Below are positions 8,106-15,965 of a stretch of 64,000 bases of DNA, piece after piece. Numbering within the stretch: position 1 is the stretch's first letter; the number at the start of each line of letters is the position of its first letter. This DNA comes from Pseudoteredinibacter isoporae_A (GTDB lineage: Bacteria; Pseudomonadota; Gammaproteobacteria; Pseudomonadales; Cellvibrionaceae), in the NCBI RefSeq assembly GCF_040372805.1, contig NZ_BAABWJ010000005.1:62001-126000 (forward strand). The letters are read 5' to 3'. The notes beneath the pieces are model-generated. The model was not told where the DNA came from. It searched no databases and saw only the letters and a program-made list of their open reading frames with translations. The position numbers were made by a program, and so were the translations under genes.

Positions 8106-9367
8106 TCCTGATCGCACTGATAGCGACCTGGCCTGCCTATTTGGGGGGATTGTTGTATGTGCTCGGTTCCATGATCGCTTGGGTTTTATTGGCTCTGGTG
8201 TGCTTGCGCAGTTTGGTCGAAGGTAACGCTGTCTATTTTCGAACTTCCCCATTGTCATGTCTCTGGATCTTGGCAATGGGTTTGATGTTGCTGTGCTTGT
8301 GGTACGCCCACATCGACTGGGAACTCGGGGCTGGAAAAACCATTAAGTCGAGCTTTGGTTGGGCAAAGGGATGGGCCCTATTCGCGCTGTTTATATTTCT
8401 CGGTTCGATTCTGCCCCTCACACTATCACGAATAAGCCGTGCCTGTTGCTGGGTTGCCTGCATGGGGGCGGCGTACGCCTTTATCTCGATTTTCGCCTAC
8501 GCGCTCTCTTTACCCCAAAGCCTGTTTATTTCTCCGCTTCAATTTATGGGCGGTGGTGGTCCGGAATTTTTTGACGTGCGCTTGTATGGCATTAATCCCG
8601 AAACCGGTTGGCCGCGCTGGTTTTTTTATGCGCCGTGGGCCCCGGCGGCTGGCTTGGTTGCGACGTTGATGCTCATGATGTGCGCCCGTGAGCAGCATTG
8701 GCTTATGCGCGGCCTCGGCATCGCATCCTGCGCACTCATGATCATTCTCTGCCAGTCCAGGGTGGCTTGGTTACTGTTGTTGCTCATTTTCCCCGTGTAT
8801 TATTTTTCACGACTAACGAACCAACGATGGGTTTACCTATTACTGGGCGCAACAGTGCCAGTGATGATTCTGTTTTCCGCTGACGTTTTAGAACTTCTCA
8901 ACAGCACCATGGACAACATTAAAAACTCGCGGCCCGATTCCACTCGAGTGCGCGCAGAACTGGCACAGATTGCCCTGCAAAGTTGGGAATCTGATGCGTA
9001 TCTGTTCGGACATGGGATCGTTATCGCAGGCCCTAAAAGCGTGGAATTCATGCCGATTGGCTCTCACCATAGCTGGTACGGGCTTCTCTATGTCAAAGGC
9101 TTGATTGGACTTTTAGCTTTCGCAACCCCTCTGGTGCTCAGCCTTTTGTACTTGTTCTGGCGGGCTAACGCCCACCCCGATATCGCGACCGGCTTTGCTC
9201 TGGTGGTCATCCTTTGTGTATACAGCTTCACTGAGAACCTCGAGATCCTGGCTTATTTGATTTGGCCCGCTTTACTCTGGATTGGCGCCTGTTTAAACCC
9301 GAGGCGCGAGTTTCTATCGCAAATTACAAAGACTGAGGCCCAAGGCCACTTGCAAATTGCAAAGTAA
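8060..9367 (+). CDS. O-antigen polymerase/ligase family membrane protein (Wzy-like)
   Basis: A 435-residue protein made largely of hydrophobic helices (ten or more by eye) with a Wzy_C-like region around LCQSRVAWLLLLLIFPVYYF and a large periplasmic loop near residues 280-340 (FGHGIVIAGPKSVEF, SHHSWYGLLYVKG). It is placed as the polymerase joining repeat units at the periplasmic face, because the neighbours supply all other steps of a Wzx/Wzy pathway. The start at 8060 has GGGGGG nine to fourteen bases upstream and overlaps the end of the chain-length gene, so translation is probably coupled. An O-antigen-ligase role cannot be excluded. Confidence 0.82.
   Translation: MAKTSNHPLLVEERVILIALIATWPAYLGGLLYVLGSMIAWVLLALVCLRSLVEGNAVYFRTSPLSCLWILAMGLMLLCLWYAHIDWELGAGKTIKSSFGWAKGWALFALFIFLGSILPLTLSRISRACCWVACMGAAYAFISIFAYALSLPQSLFISPLQFMGGGGPEFFDVRLYGINPETGWPRWFFYAPWAPAAGLVATLMLMMCAREQHWLMRGLGIASCALMIILCQSRVAWLLLLLIFPVYYFSRLTNQRWVYLLLGATVPVMILFSADVLELLNSTMDNIKNSRPDSTRVRAELAQIALQSWESDAYLFGHGIVIAGPKSVEFMPIGSHHSWYGLLYVKGLIGLLAFATPLVLSLLYLFWRANAHPDIATGFALVVILCVYSFTENLEILAYLIWPALLWIGACLNPRREFLSQITKTEAQGHLQIAK
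9317..9329. promoter_or_regulatory. Degenerate second activator-like repeat
   Basis: TCGCA-AAT-TACAA differs from TTGCA-N3-TGCAA at two bases. Its centre lies 33 bases (about three helical turns) upstream of the better site at 9350-9362. Paired, helically phased sites are common for sigma-54 activators. It lies inside the end of the polymerase gene. Confidence 0.25.
9350..9362. promoter_or_regulatory. Proposed activator-binding site 2 (TTGCA-N3-TGCAA)
   Basis: A perfect inverted repeat TTGCA-AAT-TGCAA overlapping the last codons of the polymerase gene. Its centre lies 89 bases upstream of the -24 element at 9445, matching the geometry seen at the other polysaccharide promoters. Confidence 0.6.
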
Positions 9368-9444
9368 TCATTCTCACTCGCACCTGCAAACATAGATCGA
9401 TCAAATATTTCTTTAAAATCAACGACTTAAAAATATTAAATTGT

Positions 9445-9460
9445 TGGTATATGGCTTGCA
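9445..9460 (+). promoter_or_regulatory. Sigma-54 promoter of the pyruvyl transferase / glycosyltransferase unit
   Basis: TGGTAT-N5-TTGCA keeps the invariant GG and GC with correct spacing. Transcription would start near 9470, which rules out the in-frame ATG at 9470 as the start codon and supports the ATG at 9497. Confidence 0.75.
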
Positions 9461-9496
9461 ATAACCCCTTTGAAATATGGAATTTGGAGGTGGTTT

Positions 9497-10669
9497 ATGA
9501 GTAAGGCATTTTTATACGGCTACTATGGCATGCACAACGCGGGCGACAACGCCCTACTACTGGCCTCTGCCTGGGGCGCTAAGCACTACTTGCACGCCGA
9601 AAGCTTTACGGTAAATTCCCCTGTACCGTTCAAACTCCCAGTACTGGGAGCGGTCGAGCGTTTGATTAGCGAGAAACAGCTCTTTCGCGGGCAAAATCGT
9701 TTGCATCAATATCGCGCTGCCTGGACGAACGATCATCTCATTTTTGGCGGTGGCAGCGTGTTGCACTGCGCCCGGGACATCCAGCATATGCGCCACCTCT
9801 GCAACCTAAACCAGGGACTGTCTCTCGCCTTGGGCGTGGGCATTGGCCCCTTTAAAAATGTTGCCGCAGAACGTGAGTGTAAAAAACTCCTTGAACGTTG
9901 TGATTTTATCGGTCTGCGAGACAAGAACAGCTATCGTGTGGCTAAGGAGCTAGCGCCCAATGCCCGTACAGAACTGACCTTTGACTTGGCTCCAATGCTA
10001 CTGAGCATTCCCAATTTGGCGGCGACTTCCTCTTCGGTTGATAACGCCGTAGCGGCTCCCCACATCAAACGCGAGTCCGGTGACGCCAAGCGACGTGGCA
10101 TCGGCGTTGCACTTTGTCCGGTTGAACGTTTCAAAGGAGATTTTGCTTCCGAAACTTATCGCCTTAAAGCCTTGGCCCGAAGTCTTGCGCTCGTTCATGC
10201 GCTTACTGGTGAGCCAATTTACCTTTTCGACTTCAACGGTCATAACACACTGGGTGATGGCCCGGTTCATAAACAGCTGAAGCAACTGATCCCCGATAAA
10301 GTGCCCGTTATCTACTACCACTACCAGAGTAACCCGGCGCTCATTATCGAAAAATTTAAACGCCTGAAAGCGGTAATTGCCATGCGTTTGCACGCGGCTG
10401 TTTTTGGCTACCTGGCCAACACTCCAACGCTCACCTTGTCGTACCATTCAAAGTGTGACGGCTGGAACGATCAGATTGGTCTGCCCGCCGCCCATCGCTT
10501 TAATGCCTTTGCTGTTGACGAAATGCAGATGCAAAAAGTTTTACTGGATGGTCTGTCTGATGGTTTTGACAAACCAAGCCTGAGTCATTCCCAAGCGCTG
10601 CAGGAATCCTTGAAAAATTTTAGTCTCGATCAATTCTCGATGGAGGAAGCCCTATGTTTACACCATTAA
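9497..10669 (+). CDS. Polysaccharide pyruvyl transferase family protein
   Basis: A 390-residue cytoplasmic protein of the CsaB/WcaK family, which adds pyruvate ketals from phosphoenolpyruvate to sugar residues. Visible signatures are YGYYGMHNAGDNALLLA at the start, FGGGSVLHCARD, SLALGVGIGPFKN, LRDKNSYRVAKEL and the C-terminal AMRLHAAVFGYLANTPTLTL with a following YHSKCDGW. The start is the ATG at 9497, with GGAGG six bases upstream; an in-frame ATG at 9470 falls at the predicted transcription start. It overlaps the next glycosyltransferase by 16 bases. A pyruvylated, and therefore acidic, polymer is implied. Confidence 0.85.
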   Translation: MSKAFLYGYYGMHNAGDNALLLASAWGAKHYLHAESFTVNSPVPFKLPVLGAVERLISEKQLFRGQNRLHQYRAAWTNDHLIFGGGSVLHCARDIQHMRHLCNLNQGLSLALGVGIGPFKNVAAERECKKLLERCDFIGLRDKNSYRVAKELAPNARTELTFDLAPMLLSIPNLAATSSSVDNAVAAPHIKRESGDAKRRGIGVALCPVERFKGDFASETYRLKALARSLALVHALTGEPIYLFDFNGHNTLGDGPVHKQLKQLIPDKVPVIYYHYQSNPALIIEKFKRLKAVIAMRLHAAVFGYLANTPTLTLSYHSKCDGWNDQIGLPAAHRFNAFAVDEMQMQKVLLDGLSDGFDKPSLSHSQALQESLKNFSLDQFSMEEALCLHH

Positions 10670-11718
10670 ACATTACCGTTGTCATCCCCCTGTACAACAA
10701 AGCGCACACGATTATAGACACACTCGAATCGGTGATTCTGCAAAGCCGACCCGCCGATGAGATTGTAATCATCGACGATGGTTCCAGTGATGGCTCTGTT
10801 GAACGACTGGAAACGTACCTCCGTGAACAGCAGAGCAGCGGACAGGCTTTTGATTGGAAAAAAATCCGCCTTGCTCGCCAGGAGAATCAGGGGGTGTCCG
10901 CCGCGAGGAATCACGGCATTGAACTCGCGCGGGGAAACTATATTGCTTTTCTGGACGCCGACGATGCCTGGCTACCCCAGTATCTCGAACAAATCGAACG
11001 TCTGTATGTGGAAAATCAGGGCTGCCCCGTATTGGCAACGGCGTATCAGTACGAACTGGCCGACAATGAATATCGCCAGGCACGTTATCGTTTTGACGGT
11101 CCACGTCGGAATTACTTTGCCATGGTTGCCCGGGGGGATTTGCCCTTTAACTCATCCAGTGTGTGTATCGCCAAAACCTTGCTACAAGAACTGCAAGGCT
11201 TTCCTGTTGGCCAGCGAATGGGAGAAGACCAGGAGCTATGGCAACGTGCAGCGCTGTGTTCAAAAATTGCGTACTCGCCTCTGCAGTTGAGTTTGTACCG
11301 CATTGACGTTGCTGACCGGGCTTGTGGCAGCCAGCCCGAGCAATCGGAATGTGCCTACAGCTTGCAACTCTGCGAACTCGCCGAGCGTTTGCCGGAACAT
11401 TCCCTTTTGCGCGATGAACTGATCGCCTGTAGCGTAACTCACTTACGCCAATTGGCCCGCTTGAATCTTCAATCCGGGCACCCTGCGACAGCCCGTAAAC
11501 TTCTGAGTAAAGCCTTCCGCCGTGTGAAAGACAGTAAAACCGCGTGCTATTTGGCCTGGGCCACTGTTGCGGTATGGAAGCAACAAGCAGGAACACTGCT
11601 GAGTGTTTGCAGCGCCCTGTTTTCAGCAAGTAAAACCTCCACCCATAAAGAGCGTTTGTCTGAGTTGCGCTATCGTCGTCGCTGGCGCCAGACCTTAAAC
11701 CAGCAAGAGCAGTACTAG
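10654..11718 (+). CDS. Family 2 glycosyltransferase
   Basis: A 354-residue GT-A fold enzyme with the classic N-terminal order: TVVIPLYNKAHTI, IVIIDDGSSDGSVERL, NQGVSAARNHGIELARG, AFLDADDAW (DxD-type nucleotide-sugar and metal site) and a GEDQELWQRA element typical of inverting GT2 enzymes. The C-terminal 130 residues are helical without membrane segments. It probably adds one sugar to the lipid-linked repeat unit on the cytoplasmic face. It overlaps the pyruvyl transferase gene and is followed by a strong bidirectional terminator. Donor and acceptor cannot be told. Confidence 0.87.
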   Translation: MFTPLNITVVIPLYNKAHTIIDTLESVILQSRPADEIVIIDDGSSDGSVERLETYLREQQSSGQAFDWKKIRLARQENQGVSAARNHGIELARGNYIAFLDADDAWLPQYLEQIERLYVENQGCPVLATAYQYELADNEYRQARYRFDGPRRNYFAMVARGDLPFNSSSVCIAKTLLQELQGFPVGQRMGEDQELWQRAALCSKIAYSPLQLSLYRIDVADRACGSQPEQSECAYSLQLCELAERLPEHSLLRDELIACSVTHLRQLARLNLQSGHPATARKLLSKAFRRVKDSKTACYLAWATVAVWKQQAGTLLSVCSALFSASKTSTHKERLSELRYRRRWRQTLNQQEQY

Positions 11719-11736
11719 CTGGAAGCTTATTCAAGG

Positions 11737-11770
11737 CATTAAAAAAGGGGCTTAAGCCCCTTTTTTAATG
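11737..11770. terminator. Bidirectional rho-independent terminator between convergent genes
   Basis: A perfect inverted repeat with a GGGG/CCCC core around CTTAAG, flanked by A6 on the left and T6 on the right, so it works on both strands. It closes the rightward glycosyltransferase unit and the leftward flippase unit. Confidence 0.9.
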
Positions 11771-11778
11771 CGCCTCGC

Positions 11779-12795
11779 TTACCCACTTTGCTTCGGCTTG
11801 GCCAAGCTGGCAAAGGCCAGCTCACGAACCGCACGATAAATAAAGCCTGGAAACAATGTGAGGAAAGCACCGGCAATCGTCACCAGGGTTCGACCAGGCT
11901 CCTGGAACAGAACCGAAATATTGCAGCAAAGAGAGCGACCCACATAACTCAAAGCCGCGATGCTCTGCTTATTCATAACCGCTCGACGAGCCAGATAGCG
12001 AAGCTGGTACGCCTTCGCTAAACGATAATGTTCTTCGTAAAAGCTCTTAAAGCGAACACGATGCTTACTGATCGCCGTTTCCCAACTACTGAGTTGCTTT
12101 TCCAAATTGCAGGACAGGCCTTCGCTGTTTACGCGGTAGTAACACAGCGGGCGATCAATGCCTTCGATTTCCCACTGGGTACTCAGAGCGAGGCGTAACC
12201 AGCAATCTACATCTTCAGACTGGCGCAGCTTCTCATCGAAGAAAAACAGGCGATCATCGCCTCCATCATTGCTTTCAAAAAACGCAATCTGATTCAAAGC
12301 GGCCCGACGCAACACGGGTGCGGAACCATTACCTATCGGGTTTCGACAGAAAATGTCACGCGCGCTAATCTGTTTCACCTTGGGATGTTGGCCTATTCCC
12401 AGCTCCCGGCCGTCTTCATCAACAAACAGTGATGCGGAATAACTCAGACCAAGATTGGCCCGGCCTTCGAAGTGGTCGAGATGCGCCTGCAGTTTGTCCT
12501 GGTGCCAAAAGTCATCTGAATCGAGAAATGCGATATACAAACCCCGACTGTGACGGATGCCAGTATTGCGGGCTGCAGACAAACCGCCGTTTTCTTGCTG
12601 CACGAGACGAATACGACTGTCCGTATACGCTTTCACCTTACGTACAGTACCGTCGGTGCATCCGTCGTCAACGCAAATAATTTCATAGCGTTCAAACGTC
12701 TGATCAAGAATAGACTGAATGCACTGATCTATGTACTTCTCGACATTGTACATAGGCACTACAACCGAAAAAATCGGTGGGCTATTCATATTCAT
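11779..12795 (-). CDS. Family 2 glycosyltransferase
   Basis: A 338-residue GT2 enzyme: FSVVVPMYNVEKYIDQCIQS, IICVDDGCTDGTVRK, NGGLSAARNTGIRHSRG, AFLDSDDFW and SEDVDCWLRLAL. The hydrophobic stretch near residues 300-322 (VTIAGAFLTLFPGFIYRAV) may be a membrane-associated helix. It begins inside the flippase gene (14-base overlap), so the two are co-translated. It is a second candidate for building the polysaccharide repeat unit. Confidence 0.87.
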   Translation of the reverse strand: MNMNSPPIFSVVVPMYNVEKYIDQCIQSILDQTFERYEIICVDDGCTDGTVRKVKAYTDSRIRLVQQENGGLSAARNTGIRHSRGLYIAFLDSDDFWHQDKLQAHLDHFEGRANLGLSYSASLFVDEDGRELGIGQHPKVKQISARDIFCRNPIGNGSAPVLRRAALNQIAFFESNDGGDDRLFFFDEKLRQSEDVDCWLRLALSTQWEIEGIDRPLCYYRVNSEGLSCNLEKQLSSWETAISKHRVRFKSFYEEHYRLAKAYQLRYLARRAVMNKQSIAALSYVGRSLCCNISVLFQEPGRTLVTIAGAFLTLFPGFIYRAVRELAFASLAKPKQSG

Positions 12796-14044
12796 ATCGA
12801 CCTCCCAGGTGTCTTAATGTCATCAATGAAACGGTGCTTACGCTCATGACCAACATACTCAGAGCAGCCAGGCTGTATACAAAGCAACTGGCAAATTCAT
12901 GGGCATTGTTAACATCAGCGTACAGTAAACTCAGGCTCAGGCCGGCGAGCACCAGCAGCTGAACGATCAGCTCACGGGTAAATTGGGACAAACAACGCAG
13001 GAACAACAAACTGGTATCAAGTAATAAAATGGCCACACTGGCGAAACACAGCAAAGCAACCAGAGTGCTGGCGTTTTGCCATTTTTCACCAAACAATAGC
13101 GGCACATACATATCAGCTGCCCATGACTGGACTAAAAACAAACTCGAAATAATCAGCGCAAAACCATAGGCACTCAGTAAGCCTTTCGCTGACAACCCGG
13201 ATTGAACCTGTCGAGAAAGATGAGGGTACAGAGCATGTATATAGGCGTTACCCAATGACTGGGCTATACCAATGGCAGCATTCCTGGCAAAACTGTATAA
13301 ACCAAAGATTTCCGGGCCCAACACTCGAGCAGCGATAAACACGTCACAACTGCTGCGCAGCTGTTTGCATAACTCAGAAACAAAAACCCGACTGGAAATT
13401 GTCAGCAGCTTTAACGAATGTCTTACCGTCAATTTGAAGGGGTAATCTTGATCGGTGTATCGGTAAAACAACACACACCACAACACTGCTGAACTGATTT
13501 TTGCCACAACCACACACCAGGCGTCCTCTGTGTATATGGCCACCAATGCACAACTGAGGTCTTCCAGTACCACACACACCGTGCTCAGCAGCGCGTATTT
13601 TTTCAGTTGCTGGTGACGATGCAAAAGATTCACCCTTACCATCACCAATGGATACAACAGATGACTCACACTAAGAACCTGAATCAGAAACGCGACTGAT
13701 GGCTGTTCAAAATACTGTGCAATCATCTCGGCCAGTGCACATTGTAAAATCACGGTAAAGAACGCAATGATCCAATTCAGTGCTGCGGCGTTTTCACACA
13801 TCCACTTCAGCTCGTTTTCCTTGCACTGAATAATTAACGTTCCGCCGGCCAATCTGGAGAAGCTGCGAAACATCTCGTGACAAAGACCCACAAACACCAT
13901 TGCACCGTACGCTTCCACACCCAAAGCACGAGCAATAACCATAATGCTGACCAGGCGACTGATACGATGTGCGCCCTCACCGCCTAACAGCGAAGCCAGA
14001 TTCTGTACGAAACGTGTTTTAGTGCTGAGGGGTTGAGAATCCAT
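12782..14044 (-). CDS. Oligosaccharide flippase (Wzx-like, MOP/MATE superfamily)
   Basis: A 420-residue polytopic membrane protein with about twelve hydrophobic segments and the family's N-terminal pattern (LLGGEGAHRISRLVSIMVIARALGVEAYG as spaced elements). It would turn lipid-linked repeat units to the periplasmic side. The chosen start (ATG ending at 14044) has AGGAGA seven bases upstream; an upstream in-frame start at 14086 lacks a site and would lie above the predicted transcription start. It is co-transcribed with the following glycosyltransferase. It is the only MOP-type transporter in the cluster. Confidence 0.85.
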   Translation of the reverse strand: MDSQPLSTKTRFVQNLASLLGGEGAHRISRLVSIMVIARALGVEAYGAMVFVGLCHEMFRSFSRLAGGTLIIQCKENELKWMCENAAALNWIIAFFTVILQCALAEMIAQYFEQPSVAFLIQVLSVSHLLYPLVMVRVNLLHRHQQLKKYALLSTVCVVLEDLSCALVAIYTEDAWCVVVAKISSAVLWCVLFYRYTDQDYPFKLTVRHSLKLLTISSRVFVSELCKQLRSSCDVFIAARVLGPEIFGLYSFARNAAIGIAQSLGNAYIHALYPHLSRQVQSGLSAKGLLSAYGFALIISSLFLVQSWAADMYVPLLFGEKWQNASTLVALLCFASVAILLLDTSLLFLRCLSQFTRELIVQLLVLAGLSLSLLYADVNNAHEFASCFVYSLAALSMLVMSVSTVSLMTLRHLGGRYEYE

Positions 14045-14069
14045 ATCCAGTCTCCTTTTTACAGAGACT

Positions 14070-14085
14070 TTCAATAATCGGGCCA
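14070..14085 (-). promoter_or_regulatory. Probable sigma-54 promoter of the flippase unit (imperfect -12)
   Basis: On the minus strand TGGCCC-N5-TTGAA has a good -24 half and the right spacing, but GA replaces the usual GC at -12. I found it by looking where the enhancer-like repeat at 14161-14173 predicted it. Transcription would start near 14059, leaving a leader of about 15 bases that just contains the AGGAGA ribosome-binding site. Confidence 0.5.
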
Positions 14086-14160
14086 AGGATAAAAACGGAG
14101 GCTAAGCCATTGTTTTTAAATGGCTTTACATTAAGAAGAGAATTGAATCCGGTGAAGATT

Positions 14161-14173
14161 TTGCATTTTGCAA
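14161..14173. promoter_or_regulatory. Proposed activator-binding site 3 (TTGCA-N3-TGCAA)
   Basis: A perfect inverted repeat TTGCA-TTT-TGCAA. Its centre is 82 bases upstream, in the minus direction, of the predicted -24 element of the flippase unit. A separate short hairpin (14104-14126) lies between them. Confidence 0.55.
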
Positions 14174-14186
14174 GGCAGAACGGGAG

Positions 14187-14207
14187 GCCTGATAAGTCCC
14201 ATCAGGC
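14187..14207 (-). terminator. Hairpin at the end of the sigma-54 regulator gene
   Basis: GCCTGAT and ATCAGGC form a seven-base-pair stem around a seven-base loop immediately after the regulator's stop codon. There is no run of T on the minus strand, so it may slow rather than end transcription, leaving some read-through into the flippase unit. Confidence 0.3.
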
Positions 14208-15760
14208 TAGCGACTCCACTGCTGCATTTTGCGATATAGCGTCGATGGGCTGACCTCTAACAGCGCGGCGGCACGCGCCACGTTCTGGTCACAGTGCTCC
14301 AGCGCCTGTTCGACAGCTTCACGCTCAACTTCACTCAGAGGCTTAGGCGTAGTGCGTATACTCGGCTGATCCAAAACCGCCGTTGCAACGCCGTTTGTGG
14401 CCATATGCCCCGTCGGCTGAGGTGTCGAATGGGGAGGCAGGGCCCCGCCGGCACTAATAGGCGGCTTCGCCCCCATCGATCGCCGGGCCAGAGACTCAAG
14501 CTCTTCGGGAGGAAGTTTCAAGGTATTGTTCAGGTCCGCGGCCGAAATCAGCTGTTCGTTGCATAGAATTACTGCACTGTTCACCGCGTTTTCCAACTGA
14601 CGTACATTTCCAGGCCAGTGGTAGTTGCAAATCAGGGCTTCACTTTGCTCATCAAAGGCGACAACTAACTTGTCTTCCTTCGAGGCAAAGCTCTGTAAGA
14701 AGTTATTGGCAAGTAAAAGAGCATCCCATTCCCGGTCTCTTAAGGGCGGCATATCCACGGAGATAACGTTCAGGCGGTAATAGAGATCTTCCCGCAGCTG
14801 CCCGTCTTCTATCGCTTGCATGGGGTCACGGTTACACGCGCTGATAAAGCGAATATCGACGGTTTCGGTGCTGCCAGACCCCACCTTGGAGAAGGTTCCA
14901 GTCTGGATAAAGCGCAAAAGCTTCGACTGCAAACCGATATCCATCTCGCTGATTTCGTCGAGAAACAGGCTGCCGCCGTCCGCCATGCTCGCCAGCCCCT
15001 CGCGTTCTTTAACCGCCCCCGAGAAGGCGCCTTTCACGTGCCCAAAGATCTCAGATTCCAGCAACTCGCTGGGAATTGCCGCGCAATTCAGGGTTACAAG
15101 GGCTTTGTCAGAACGATTACTGCGCTGATGCAAGGCTTCGGCAACCAGTTCCTTACCCGTACCACTCTCACCGGTGATAAACACACTGGCATCACTGGGG
15201 GCCGCCCGGCTGATGATTTGATACACGCACTGCATAGCCAAGCTGTCCCCCACGAAGTTGTCGAAACCTTCGTGATTCAAGCAGCTCAACTGACTGACGC
15301 TGCGCTGGAGCATCAAACGTTCTAAAATCAGGCTGCGCAGGTAGATAGCTTGCTCCAGGCTGCTCAATAAGGCCTCGTTGTCCCAGGGTTTAGTAATGTA
15401 GCCCCAAATTCGTCCCTGATTAATGGCTTCCAATACGGTTTCTTTCTCATTCATACCGCTCATCGCCAGGCGAATCGTTTCTGGGTATTCGCTGGCCACC
15501 TGAGCAAGCAGGTCGATACCGCTCATCTCAGGCATATTGAGGTCAGAGACCACAATATCAACAGGGTCTTTTCGCAGCTTGTCCAAGGCTTTCAGGGGCG
15601 AATCGTAAAACAGGCAATTGGCGTCGCTATCGAACGTCAGGCGCTCGATAGCGTTCAAGATGGATTGCTCATCATCGATGAACAGTATCGTGTAGGGTCT
15701 GCGTCGTGCAATTGTATTGGGTTCCATACCTTGGGCCGTTAAAACTCGTTGTTGGCGCAT
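14207..15760 (-). CDS. Sigma-54-dependent response regulator, probable activator of the polysaccharide cluster
   Basis: A 517-residue NtrC-type activator. The receiver covers about residues 23-140 with phospho-acceptor Asp73 (DIVVSDLNMPEMSG) and a YITKPWD end. The AAA+ domain (about 168-400) has Walker A GESGTGKE at 197-204, a sigma-54 contact loop GAFSGA at 244-249 (Ser instead of the usual Thr) and Walker B GGSLFLDEI at 262-270. A Fis-type helix-turn-helix closes the protein (VARAAALLEVSPSTLYRKMQ). A second possible start is Met12. No kinase gene adjoins it. It lies among polysaccharide units that carry sigma-54 promoters, so it is the likely activator. Its receiver strongly resembles that of the protein at 2426-3760. 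Confidence 0.92.
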   Translation of the reverse strand: MRQQRVLTAQGMEPNTIARRRPYTILFIDDEQSILNAIERLTFDSDANCLFYDSPLKALDKLRKDPVDIVVSDLNMPEMSGIDLLAQVASEYPETIRLAMSGMNEKETVLEAINQGRIWGYITKPWDNEALLSSLEQAIYLRSLILERLMLQRSVSQLSCLNHEGFDNFVGDSLAMQCVYQIISRAAPSDASVFITGESGTGKELVAEALHQRSNRSDKALVTLNCAAIPSELLESEIFGHVKGAFSGAVKEREGLASMADGGSLFLDEISEMDIGLQSKLLRFIQTGTFSKVGSGSTETVDIRFISACNRDPMQAIEDGQLREDLYYRLNVISVDMPPLRDREWDALLLANNFLQSFASKEDKLVVAFDEQSEALICNYHWPGNVRQLENAVNSAVILCNEQLISAADLNNTLKLPPEELESLARRSMGAKPPISAGGALPPHSTPQPTGHMATNGVATAVLDQPSIRTTPKPLSEVEREAVEQALEHCDQNVARAAALLEVSPSTLYRKMQQWSR

Positions 15761-15806
15761 TCAGTTTAGCTCAAAAGCCCTGGTTTCGCTTTATGAATGT
15801 CAACTC

Positions 15807-15819
15807 TTGCAAGCTGCAA
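15807..15819. promoter_or_regulatory. Proposed activator-binding site 4 (TTGCA-N3-TGCAA)
   Basis: A perfect inverted repeat TTGCA-AGC-TGCAA, centred 103 bases upstream of the -24 element at 15916. It also lies 47 bases upstream of the divergent regulator gene, so the regulator may influence its own expression. Confidence 0.6.
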
Positions 15820-15915
15820 TGCAGAATGGAAATACACGCCACGACTTCTTTGGCTTTCTAGAAAAAATTTCAATAAAGTCTATAAAAATCAACAACATAA
15901 AAGAACATTAAAAAC

Positions 15916-15931
15916 TGGAACGGCGCTTGCA
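15916..15931 (+). promoter_or_regulatory. Sigma-54 promoter of the TagA-type glycosyltransferase / priming transferase unit
   Basis: TGGAAC-N5-TTGCA matches the -24/-12 consensus closely. Transcription would begin near 15942, with AGGAG and then the ATG at 15966 just downstream. Confidence 0.8.
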
Positions 15932-15965
15932 ACACCCCTGTTAAATCACAAAACAGGAGTTTGCC

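Noticed and set aside
9394..9412. IHF-like sequence (GATCAAATATTT) between an activator site and the 9445 promoter
   Set aside because: Two mismatches to the IHF consensus in an A+T-rich spacer are too little to call a site, although IHF bending would fit this type of promoter.
14104..14126. AAGCCAT/ATGGCTT hairpin in the leader region of the flippase unit
   Set aside because: It lies upstream of the predicted transcription start, has only seven base pairs and no adjacent T run on the transcribed side, so an attenuator is not supported.
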